NCBI RefSeq assembly: GCF_905115235.1
Contig: NC_051852.1
Span: forward strand, 139,982,027-140,046,026
Direction: 5' to 3'
Length of the DNA stretch: 64,000 nt
Source of the DNA: Hermetia illucens
Lineage: Eukaryota; Arthropoda; Insecta; Diptera; Stratiomyidae
The notes under the pieces were generated by a model. It saw only the letters and a list, made by a program, of their open reading frames with translations, made no database searches and was not told where the DNA came from. Below, one piece after another: positions 11,043-22,800 of this stretch (the first letter of the stretch is position 1; the number at the start of each line of letters is the position of its first letter). The position numbers were made by a program, and so were the translations under genes.

Positions 11043-13181
11043 CGGTGAATTAAGGGTAATATAAGTTCCAGGGTAACCTGGTATGGTACCCACGATGGAG
11101 CATAAAACCTGGGAAACGCCTGTTTAACCAACACCAACAGCTCTACTACCAAACCTTATCTCCCCTTCCACCTGGTGACCGCTGGGAGCTCTTTCTTAAC
11201 GAAAAGCTGCAGATGGAGAAGGATGAAGGTAAGTCTCCAGTGCCTAAAAACGGGGTTACGTAGGAATGACAGCTCTACACGGGAAACGAACGTTACGAAG
11301 CCATAGAAGAAGCCTCGGACAGGATGGACTTTACAACGACAAACCCGGCAACGACAACGGAATAACGATTTGCACATTTTCTCATGAAACGTGCGCTCCC
11401 TGTACAGAGATGTACCCTGTCCCAATATAAGGCTGATGTAACAGCGTTGCAGGAAATACGCTGGACAGGGACCGGTTTCCTGGAGAAGAGCCACTACACC
11501 ATATATTATAGCGGCCATCCAGTAAACCATGTGCTCGGAGTAGGTTTTTTAGTGAGCCAAAAAATGAAACCTGCTGTTATCGGCTTTGAAAATATAAGCG
11601 AACGGCTATGCACTCTGCGTTTGCGAGTCAAATTTACATATATAAACCTCATAAACGTTCACAGCCTTACAGAGGGGACTGCAGAGTCGGAGAAGGATAC
11701 TTTCTACGAGGCAGTAGAGTGGATCCTCGAAGCCTGTCCCAAGTATGATATCAAAATCATTCTTGGGAGATTTCAACAGTCAAGTAGGGACGGAGCCCGT
11801 ATTCAGGCGATACGTCGGCTCCCATAGCTTACATAAGGATACCAATGATAACGGGCTGCGGATTATTCAGTTAACAGTAGCGCACGAAATGGTTGTTGGA
11901 AGTACTTGGTTTGCGCGGAAAGCGGTCCACAAACATACTTGAACCTCTCCGGACGGGACTGCTTTCAACCAAATTGACCACGTGTTGATTGAATGTCGCC
12001 ACCTCTCAGCCTTGATGAATGTCAGAACATTTAGGGGGCCAATATAGACTCGGATCACTATTTCGTTGGCATAGTGCTCCGGGCTCGAATCACAACACCA
12101 TCTATAATCCCTTCTGATACGGCCACAAACATACTTGGCCCCAGCGGCAACAAAAATCGGAACGGCAGGTTCGACCATGAATGTAAGCTAGCAACGGAAC
12201 GGAAGAATGATGCATGCCAAGTAATGTTGAATTCTCAAAGAATGCAGGCACGTGCAGAGACCTACAAAGAACTCCGTCGGGCGAAGAAGCGACTTCACAA
12301 ACGGAAGAAGGAAGCCTGGGAAAATCAACAGATCTGTGAACTCAAAAAGTACAGAGAGCAACCGCACCAGGCGCGGAAGTTTTACCAACAAGTCAGCAGG
12401 ATGAAGACTTATGCAGCTCGATGCTGATCCTGCCGAGACAAAGAGGGAAATCTGATTTCCTACAGAATGGGCATATTGGAGCGATGGGTTGAGTACTTTG
12501 ATGAACTACTGAACAACCAGAACATCATCAGGAGGTCCCGCCAATTGAAGACGACGAACAAATATTGCCACTACCAAGTATAGAAGAAACAGTCCGTGCA
12601 ATTCACCGGCTTAAAAATCATAAGTCGCCAGGAGCTGATGGAATTATAGCCGAATTGGTTAAACATGGAGGCGACCAATTACACCAAGTGGTTCATCAAC
12701 TTGTACTCAAGGTGTGGGACAGCGGATCTGTCCCATACATAAAAAGGGGAATTCGCGCAGTGCAGCAATTATTATATATAATATATATATTATAGGTCGG
12801 ATAGCCCCATACGCGTAAATCGGAAACAGATCAGATTTGATCTTTGCGGCAAGCGAAACTGCTGAAATATGGGCATCAGTTGCACTATCTTTTCATCAAC
12901 GTTAAAGCCGCCTATGACAGCATAGCCAGGGTAAAACTGTACACGGGCATGAAAGAATTCGGTATCCCGATGAAATTAATAAGACTAACTAGGCTGACCC
13001 TGACTAATGAGCGAGGCCAAATAAAAGCAGCAGAATCAGTCTCGAGGCCATCCAACATCAGCCAGACAGCTTTTAGGGATATCGAATTGGTGGACTTCAG
13101 CCCGAAATCGGGATGTCTGGAATTCCTTATTAAGACGGGCCTAGACCGGATACCGGTTGTTGCGCCAATGATGATGATGAT
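11043..13181 (+). mobile_element. RTE-like LINE, copy 2: both ends kept, internally deleted
   Basis: This 2139-bp copy is flanked by a perfect 12-bp TSD, GAATAGAAAAAG, at 11031-11042 and 13182-13193. The 5' leader, endonuclease (QYKADVTALQEIRWTGTG, 11420-11830), parts of the RT (KSPGADGI, FINVKAAYDS) and the 3' tail with ATG repeats are present. The RT core, including the YADD region, is deleted, and there are several frameshifts and stops. A TA-rich palindromic insertion sits at about 12770-12796. It cannot be autonomous. An intact TSD with a decayed inside suggests that it arrived earlier than copy 1, or arrived already deleted. Confidence 0.9.
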
Positions 13182-13193
13182 GAATAGAAAAAG

Positions 13194-13842
13194 GAAGTTT
13201 TACTTATTTCAAACAATCGATACAAGCCAATTAAAAAATTATTATTTCTGTATTTTCAAACGAAAAACCTTGTTTTATTCTATGAAAATTATTGTAACTG
13301 AACACTGGATGTGCTACGCCAGTACTTGTAAACTTAAAATAGTAAAATATCGCAAACTTTTGTTGTAATTTTTCCTTGTTGTTCTTTCAATTGATCAATA
13401 TTTATTTATAATTTTATATATGTACGATGAAAAGAAATTGTATTTTTTATTAAGGTGGTTGTGTAGAGTGTTGACCCTATTGTGTGTTGGCCTATTTTAC
13501 ACGTTACACATGCATTTTATTTAAATAATATTCGTTCCTATCAATAAAAGATCTTAAATGGACTTCTATGTATAAAATATGATCTTATTATATTCTACGT
13601 TTTAAATGCAAAACACCACCGCTGCCAACAAAATTAATTCTGTTTCTTCGCACATCTCACACATCATTAACATCTCCCATCCATATTCACCAATCTGACA
13701 ACCTCTGGTAATACACAGTTGACCGCATTTTCATTCGTGTTGAAGTGCTCGAGGACGCCGGTCACGACTTTTACGTGTTCTCGATTTTAGTGATTTTTCT
13801 TGAAGTAATTGGTGAAGATTCTGTTCAGTAGTGTAGTAGAAA
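13194..13842 (+). promoter_or_regulatory. 5' flank and leader of the zinc-finger gene
   Basis: About 650 bp, AT-rich on the left. A polyadenylation-like AATAAA lies near 13543 but belongs to no gene I can see. The last 100 bp contain TTCAGTAG near 13830, similar to an insect initiator, just before the start codon at 13843. No TATA box is obvious at the expected spacing. The promoter assignment is inference. Confidence 0.35.
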
Positions 13843-16800
13843 ATGGTGCGTGGAAAACAAGCTGAACCGGCCGAAAAGAAGGTAAATACCCCATGGAAGT
13901 ATTATTTGTTATATAATTGGTTCGGGAAAGCGTTGCGACGCAAAAGAATTCGTTACCGCTATCCGGCGCCATTTTGTTTGCAAGGTAGAAATGTGAAGAA
14001 AATCATGCAATTGCGGGGATTTTGCTTGGATTTTTGACTGATACTGATTTTTTGGTCGCGTCTTTATTGATTTGTGTGCATTGTTTATGTAAATACGTCG
14101 TGGGAAATTGGTACTGGGCACGTAGCTTACACGTGAAGCTCTAAGGGCTTTGCCCTCTTCTAGAGTGTCTGCAGTCTTAAATTGTTGATTTTAGTTCACG
14201 ATATTTACGAGTGGAAAGTGGGCGGAAATTGGCCACTTCAATAGTTATCAATTACAAGTGATTTTTTCAGTTATCACAGGTGCATAGGCGTCGTAATAAT
14301 GGCGATTTCACAAGGGAGAATTTTCCCGTGTCGCCAATATGGCCACTGACCTCTGATTCAGTGAGAAGCGTGTGCTGTGAGCGCGCTAAGAACTTGATTG
14401 TGAGGCTTCATTTTGTTGAATAGAAATGGATGCCAAGTTTTCCGTGAGTAAAGTTGTTGACGTAAGAAGTTTCTTTGTTTTCTGCGTCGCTCAAGCTGGA
14501 GATATGGGAATTTCATTTTGCAGTCTGGTTTCAGAATGATATGCAAGCAATGCCGGAAAATGGTGGAATACATTTAAAATCTACTGCGAGCGTCTGTTTC
14601 TGCGCATGCTTTCCATTCATTTCCCGGAGAAACGGCTGAAGGTTTTCCGGTTGTGGGGCCAAGCCGGGTGTTAAGATGGATTCCGGGCTCCCACGGTCCC
14701 AAGTATATGTGTTTCTGCAGCTTTTCCTCGAAGAAAGAATGCTTGAAATGGTTTGAATTGCATGCAATGCGACGCAGCAAGTTTATGAATTCTGGCCTAA
14801 TTATTGATTGCTTTTGGAGTACGTCGTGAGAATGACCCACTTGAGTTGTAGCTGACAAAATGGGGGCAAGAAAACAAAGTCGTGTTATTGTGATTGGGCT
14901 TTGAAAGAAATAACTGCAAAGTGTGTTGCAAACGGGGTAGGGTTGCTGATTACCTTCGATGTGTATTCTTAGTCAGTTATTGCGGTTGGGGTCGCCTTTC
15001 TTGATAGCTAATCATACAGTTTTCGTCTTTGGGGATACATAGGGTGGCGCGTAAGTTTCATTGTAGTCTTCCGTGGCGTACATTGAAAATTAAATTTTTC
15101 CAGTTGAGTAAATTTCAACCTCTTTGAGCATGTATTCCTGCCTCTTTACATTTTTGCGCTATTTGCGTGTTCATCGAAATCTCTAAACCGCAATGGGAAA
15201 CTTCTTCTCACAAGCTGACGCGTAATGTTCAGATTGCAAATGCTCGGCATTCTGTTCTTCGTATTGTCTTTCGTCGCGCTCCCAAGGCAAGACTCCTTTA
15301 ATCTTATACACAGCTCGGGTGTGAGTATCTGGCCATCAACCAAGCTGTTTTCAAATATTACCTCCCTTATCCTCCAAAAATTAAGTTCATTTTCGATGTA
15401 AACCTACCGCATCGTCATAAGTAAAAGGCTTTTGTGAATCTAAAATAAAACCAAACATTTGCCCGCCCAACAAACTTCGTAATTAACATTGGAATTTCGT
15501 TAATGTCCCGTTTCGTGTTGAAGTAATTAGAATGCATTTAATAGCCTGAATATGCGCCATTATTCATGACTTTCAGTCCTTACATTAATCTGAAAGGAAT
15601 CCGGGAGTTGGAGGGATCATTTCTTTCACGGACTCATTCTCCGAAGCTGTCTATATGGCGTCCAGGCCTCTAAATATTTCAAACCCCCTTAAGGTGGTTG
15701 TCTATCGTCAAGTGTAAATTTCAGGCCTATTTTTCAGAATTAATTGCAAAGCAACTATTGAAGATGTAATGAATTTATTTTTATTTAATTTGAACATATT
15801 TCGACTTTTCAAAAATATGTTTGAAAATACATATCGTCTTATGTTCTTGAAACGTCCTTGTCATAGCCCTTGTCAAAATGTAATCGACGTTTTTCAGGCA
15901 CTTAAACGCCCATTTTCTCAACCCGAAATTAAAAAATATTTTTATTCAAATCAGTTCGCTGACTGTCGGTCATACGCACTTTTCCCCAAAACTGCTAAAC
16001 CGGTCTGAACAGAATTTGGTGGACATATTGGAGCTACGAAATACGACGACTGACGTGGAGTTTAAAGGGGGCTCCCCATACATGCAAAGGAGGAATGTAA
16101 ACACTTTTCACCGAATATAGCCATACGTATCATCTCGCAAGTGAAAGGCTTAGATTAGTTCGTTCCGACTGATATTAGTTTTGACGTAGATTATAAAATG
16201 CACGAGTAAGGAATCCAAATGTGCACACTTCAAGGTGAGATAGGCCACATTTTCGGAAACCACTCAACCCAAAGATCTGAGAAAATCAGGGTTATGTGCT
16301 TATATGAAATCGGGCTCTTAAAGTGTGTGCTGTTCCAATATAAACTTTGAGAAATTAACTGAAAGCCCCCCTTAAGCCCATCCTAGAGGTAGCAAATTTA
16401 GCACTAGTATAGAGGACAATATCTGGCATATGCCCGCCAAGCTTCATGTAAATCCCTCAGCGCCAAAGTTATAACAGTTCTTATCTATTCTGTGCGAATT
16501 TACTGCATCTGAAGCCATACAAGTAAGGTGCTGAGGTCATAGTTAACGAGAATAGATGACATTCGAGCGGAATATTAAAGTACTTTACAATATATGAAGT
16601 TATTTCCCGTTACTCCTTTTACCTTTTGCTGCTATTAGGTGAGCCCTTTTCTGCATCTGCTTTTGGTGAACTTCACATGTGCTAATATAAGCTCCTAGTG
16701 TGAAACGTGTGGAATTAGCTATAATAGAGAAGAGCAGATTATCTATGTAAATGTAAACTGAAGCCGTTGAATTTCAAATTATTAAGTAAGTGTAATTGCC

Positions 16801-19800
16801 ACGCACTCAAAGTTCCTCACATAGGGAAACGCGAAGCCTATTATACCTGAAGCGCGACCAGCTTCCAGTTTCCCGATTTGTTTCTTATTAATAAGTGTTT
16901 CCTTGGCTATGTTTCCATGTTCATTATTTTACAAAAATGTTGTGATTTTCCGGAGGCATAGAGTTCTTCTCTCTCATTACCTCTGCTGAATCCAGGCTGC
17001 AGTTACCTTTGTTGAATCCAGGCCGTTTTCCCAGCGTCAATGACCCTAGGCTCGGAGTAATCGGTGTTTAGGGGGGCTTAAGCGCTCGAAAAGGTCGCAG
17101 GTTTTCATATTCCCCTCTTCGAAATTGCCATGAAGGAAATCTGAAAAAATGTGGAGATGATGCCTCTATAAATTAAGGGGGGGGTCCACATGCAAAAGGG
17201 GGTGTACATTTCTTGTTCATCAAATATATTCATGTGGGGTATCAAATGAAATGTCTCAGTGTGTATTTTCCGAAGGTGGTCTTAGTTATGACATTTATTG
17301 GAAAGGTTGGGGGTGGAAAGTGATCACTTCTTTAACGGACCCATTCTCAGAAACCACCCAACTGAAAAATCTGAAAAAAAATCGGGATTCTACCACTATT
17401 GATGCCGAGGCTCTGCAATATCCTTCATATCGCTTAGATGAAATCTAGGCCTCAAAATATGTCCCATTCCCAATATCTGCTCAAATAAATTTACTAATAG
17501 TATTACTGAAAAACCCTTTTAAATTTATCCTAGGACTTCCAAATTTTGTACCATTGCCAGAACTGAGGGATTTAAATACCTCGAGTCAATGCTATCAGCC
17601 AATGGAGAACTGCATTATGCTCCTCACATAGGGAAACAAAGCCTTGTATACCTGAAGTGTTAAGCTTCCGGTTTCCCGAAAGCATTTAACAGACTTGTTG
17701 CATCCGCCTTTATTTCGACTTTTTCGCGGGAGGTTACCTTAGTATTGCCCCACATTGGCTTTCTTACCCCGTACCGTTCACTCATTTTCAGGAAAGTTCT
17801 GACAACTCTTTCAAATTTTGAAAGCTCAGCTCACATTTATCCTTTTTTCTTTTGATTCATCTTCAAAAAATGATTTCCATTTAATAAGATGATTGATAAT
17901 GAAATTGATTCTGAAGAAAACCCGCCAGTTGTACAATTAAAAAATAAAAAACGCGCTAACCATATGTGTTCACCACAATCGCGTCTACAGGACATGCTCA
18001 CTCAATTTACCACTTCTTCTGAACAAATCTCTTGCTATAGTGACTAACGAAGGTAAATTGCGCAGTCGAAGTGGTGGGTTTACATAGAAAATGTTTCGTG
18101 GATTCCGCTTCCTCATTATAGGATGAACATGAATAATTTTGGAAAATTCCTATTCTAAAGATATGCCCAGCTAGTGAATTATGGCCCGTAAGAATGCCCA
18201 CAATATTTCTGCAAGTCTTCCTGCTTTTCGACAGGATAAACTTTGTCGTATGTTTTTTTGGTTTTGACAGAAAAAGTTTGGTGTGTTTAGCAGTCTTATG
18301 GCTGCATACACTTCGGCTCGTTGTTGTGTAAGGGAAAAGCCACTTATCACTTTTATTCAAGAGGTAAACTCCCGCTTCAGAATCCTGTTCTGTTTTTGAG
18401 TCATCGTTGTAGAAAACGTCAGCATATCCTGACACATTCCTCTGGTTCGCCCCAGTTTTCTCAATTTTTTGTTTGCCTCGGGAATCGTCCACCAGCTCCT
18501 TCCCTCACATCTCCGCCTGCCGTTCACTTATTTCTCCGCCTTCATTCTTCTCCATTCATTTTTCCGCTTCCCTTTCACTCCTTCATTCATTGAACTGAAT
18601 GATTCACTTCACTCTTTCCTTATTCAATTCACTCCTTCATTCACTTCACTCCTTCCTCATTCACTTCACTCCTTCATTCACCTCAATCCTTTCTCATTCA
18701 CTTCAATCCTTCCTGATTCACTTCAATCTTTCCTCATTCACTTCACTCCCTCCTCATTCATTTGACTTCTTCATTCTGCCTGTCAAAAGGATTTCAATAT
18801 TTCACAATATCGTTCTGCATTCAATATTGCTGTTTGGAGTCTAATAATGTTGCCTACCCCTCATGGACTATGGTGATAAAAGTGGTTCAAAAAACAATTT
18901 ACCCACCGATCGTACAGTACGAGGTCATTTCGACTTTGGTAAGTCTTGAACTGAACCGGTCTTGTAAGATTTGTTCCCGATTCATCAGAGTTCTTTGAAA
19001 TCGACTGATTTCTTTTGAGGATTCTTGTGTTCGCTGTTGTGACACTTTGAAGTTTGAATGTAGCGTTAAACAATTTGGACACTGTCACACGGTACAGCGT
19101 TCCTTTGATAATAGTAAGCAATAAGATAGTAAAGTTTCTTGGATCTCAGGAGGCTGATATCATTAATCTCTCGTCTCACGTTCCCGTGGTCTTGCCTTCA
19201 TTTTTCGAGTTGCAAGGGTGAGATCGATCTATTGCCGATGTCACTGTTCGTTGTCTTAGTCTTGCGTTCAGATTAAAGCAGCGTTCAAAGGTACAAAAGT
19301 GTTTATATGCGGGTCGTACAGAAAGGAATAATCCTCGATCAATTCAATATTCAATGTTCCATTGTATATTATTATGAAAAATAAAAAATTAACGTTTACA
19401 GCAGATAGCGTAATTATCACAGCAAAAAATGTTATCTGAATGAATTTCACAAGAGTCAGTGTAAGGTTTTCGTTGAGCGATTTCCCGAATTTAACTAACA
19501 AAACCAGTGAAATCTGGGTCCGGAATTATGTTCGCAGTAACTTTCACTTTGCCAAATCAAAATCCTCTCTTTAAATTCATTTTTCAATAATAATTTTTCT
19601 TGCCCAGGTCACTCCCCCCAAGAAGGCTGCGGCGGTAAAGGCTACCCCAGCCAAAGCTGCTCCGACCAAAACGGAAGAATCCGAAGATGTGCCCGTAGAG
19701 GAAGTTCCTGCTGATGGAGAAGCCGTTGCCGAAGGCGAGGAGCAAGCAGAGGGTGAAGGTGGTGAGGAGCACGCTGAAGGTGAAGGGGGCGAGGAACATG

Positions 19801-22800
19801 CTGAAGGTGAGGAGCAAGAAGGCGCCGCTGAAGATGGTGAGGGTACCAAGGCCGACAAGGAGCCTCTAACGGAGGAATGCTTAGCTTACATCGCGGAATT
19901 ACTGACGACTAAGATCAAGCTAAAGGATGATACTGAAACCGCCGTTTTCTCCTATGGCCCACCGAAGGTTGGCGTTGACAATCCTTACCGTTCCGTTGTT
20001 TGCCATTTGTGTCGTGTTGCAAATTTGCAAACGCCAGCTGGCATCAAGGCTCACTTGCAAGGAAAACGCCATGCAGAGTATCTGAAGAAAAGTACTTTGA
20101 AGGCGGAGCGCTTTAAGAAGCCATATCTCATGTTTTATACTCGTGATGGCGACAAAGTGAAGCAGTTTAAGATTTTCCCGGGCGAGAACATCGAGACTGG
20201 TAAGTTCTAACTTTTCCTTGTAAAGTATCTTCTGTTCACATTATAAGAAACGCTTTCTCCCTTTACAGTGACTCCTGAGCTCGAAGATCGTATTGTTGAC
20301 AAGGTTGATTGGGAATTCAAGAAAATTGAAGACGAGAAGTTGCTGAAAGCTTTAAGTGAGGATCCTGTTTATGAATATAATAAGACGAAACCAGTGATCG
20401 GGTTAGATTATCTGCTGAAAATGAAGCACAGAGGAAAATTCCGCCGTTTCTGTGTGCTTTGTGAGACATTCTTGCCTCATGACACGTACAGCCATGTGGT
20501 TGACATTAAACATCAAGCCACCTACATTGTAATGCCAATCTGATTCTTCAAAGCTAGTCACGTGCTGAGACATTTCTCCTTTTGTTTTACAGATCAAACA
20601 TTTCCCCAAGTTGTATGAAAAGGTAGTTGCTGGTCTTACTATGACCAACAGTCAGCAGAAGGAGAATTGTTTGCGTAACATCTTCCGCAAACTCTACCGC
20701 AAGATTGAAATCAAGCATGGATTCAAGAAAATGATCCCCGTCGATGCTGTCGAGTTCTTCGGTCTGCGCGCTCGTTATATCAACAAAGTCCGTAGGATGC
20801 CACACTATAGCGAAGAAACGTTGCAGTTCACCGATGCCGAAGTGAATATCCTGATCAAAAAGAGTAACAACAATATCTCGTTCAATGAACCCGACCCACC
20901 GTCCCTAAATGCAAAGGGCAATGTTCCAGAGCAGCGTAAACGTGGCGCGGCCGATGCACTTCAATCAGCCCAACCGACGAAGATGTGAGGCTTCATTGTT
21001 GTCTGCTAGTGATAAAAGTGTTGATAATTGTTTTTCTTCCACAGACGCCGTGTTGGAGATGGTGACCTCTTGCAAGTGTGGCGCAAGTACAAAACCATTA
21101 AGGATAAGAGGATTGATCGCCTCAAGTTGCAATACAAGAAGTATGAGAAAGACCCAAAACTTCATCCCAGCTATCAAAAGGAATGGAGCCAATTCTGGCA
21201 CCGCAGATGCGGGGAGCTGAAGAAAGGTATACGATCTGTGATTTCACGCTAACTTTGGATTTCTACTTTCTTCAGCATTTAACTGGCTGCCCTTACGCCA
21301 AGGAATCTTGTCGATTCCTAGAAAATATGCACAGATAGATTGGTATCTGTTCTCGAACGTATTTTCTCGCAAGGGAGTTTTATTTCTTTCGCCTCAATTG
21401 ATTTGAGATTTTTTGACAGTATATAAGAAAATGTCTCCTTTCTGATTGTTTAGCCAATATCAATCCCGACACGTACAATTTCGATAAAGAGTGGCTTCCC
21501 CACTGGGAGAAACGCCTTCGCAGGCTCTTCAGTAAGGACGTCACTGATCGTAAGACACATTTGCGTAAGCGATTTGGTCTGCCCGCCCGCACGAATACTC
21601 CGACGAGAATGCTTCGGACGGGCCCCTTGAACCCCATGGGCAATGTGCAACAGCCGATGATGGGGCAGGGGCCTATGAGGGGCAACCTTGGCAATTTCGG
21701 TCTTCCAAATCTAGCCAACATGGATAACTTCGTACCGCCATTCAACAATAACCCACAGAATTCCAATAATTATGGAAGGGGTGGTGTTGGTGGTGGTGCC
21801 GGTGTTGGCGGAGGATCGGGTCGGGGAGGTCCCCGCAATGATGGTAACCGTCAAAGGCAGGGCAATAGAAACGTGCAGCCGCAGCAACAACAGCAGAAAC
21901 GAGCACCGCAGCAGCAGCGTCAGCAACCACAGCAGGCACAACCGCAACAGCAACGCCTGGCCAAAAAGATTTACTCTGAACCCGCGAGCGTTGTCTCATG
22001 TCTAAGACTTTTGACTGCTCTCGAGGATCAATTGGGTAGCTTAGGACCAAAGTGCGTTCAGCTTTTAGGCAAAGCTATACTTTGCAATGAGGTACATGAT
22101 TTGATTATGAAGTTTCAAACTAATTTGCAAACAAGTCCATTTACTTGATAAGAGGAGCATTTGTGGGGAATTGAGTACAGTTTTTTGTTTTATTTGGTGG
22201 AAGTTTTCCCCTTTTAGCGACATATGGCACACACTTTGTAAGAACATTGATTGTAAAGGAAGATAAATACGAGTAAAAGTGCATTCACGTCACATGCAGA
22301 AGTCCTACAAGTGCGAGAATGACTCCTACTTCAACCGTTTGTGTTGATGCAGTCCAGTAGAGAGTTGAGATGGAATTCTCATGATTTGATTTAGAAGCTC
22401 GAATGCTTAGTGGAGGGTAATTATCTCCCATTCCTCTCCATATACATTTCAAGTATAACTATTGAGAAATGTCCACATTTATTGCTTGTTGAGTGGTAGA
22501 TCTATAGTTGATATAAATGTGCGTCAATGCTTGCGTCATGTGTATTTAGATCTAACACAGCGGACCAAGTGAAGGCAGTTCGGGTAGCGAACTTTGAGCT
22601 CAAATTTGTATGCGGAGGACTATCGTCTCCGCGTAGAACTAGCGCCTAATATTTCCCCGACTTGCTCTCGAATGTTTTCGAAAGTGAGAAGTGGCTCGTG
22701 CAGATTCCTCCAAATGTCGAGCTGTTTAAATGATTAGTTGTTCATGGAGCCTTGCTCTTGATTTTTGTTAATCTCATTCGTGCAAAGCGGTAGATGGGAT

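Larger units (their letters stand above)
13882..19607 (+). other. 5.7-kb first intron of the zinc-finger gene
   Basis: Donor GTAAAT directly after codon 13 and acceptor CCCAG before GTC ACT. It holds repeat copies B and C, a decayed LINE piece and a short tandem repeat. The first ~2 kb (13882-15900) shows no repeat or gene I can name and could carry intronic regulatory sites. Confidence 0.7.

Noticed and set aside
12766-12800. TATA-rich palindromic stretch as a promoter
   Set aside because: It is a simple TA repeat inside the decayed RTE copy 2 and no gene starts after it.
18469-18844. Ser/Phe/His-rich plus-strand frames
   Set aside because: They run through an imperfect tandem repeat and change frame without penalty, so this is not a gene.
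19577-19858. Minus-strand Ser/Ala/Pro-rich frame of 93 codons
   Set aside because: Mirror of the Glu/Ala/Gly-rich exon 2 of the zinc-finger gene.
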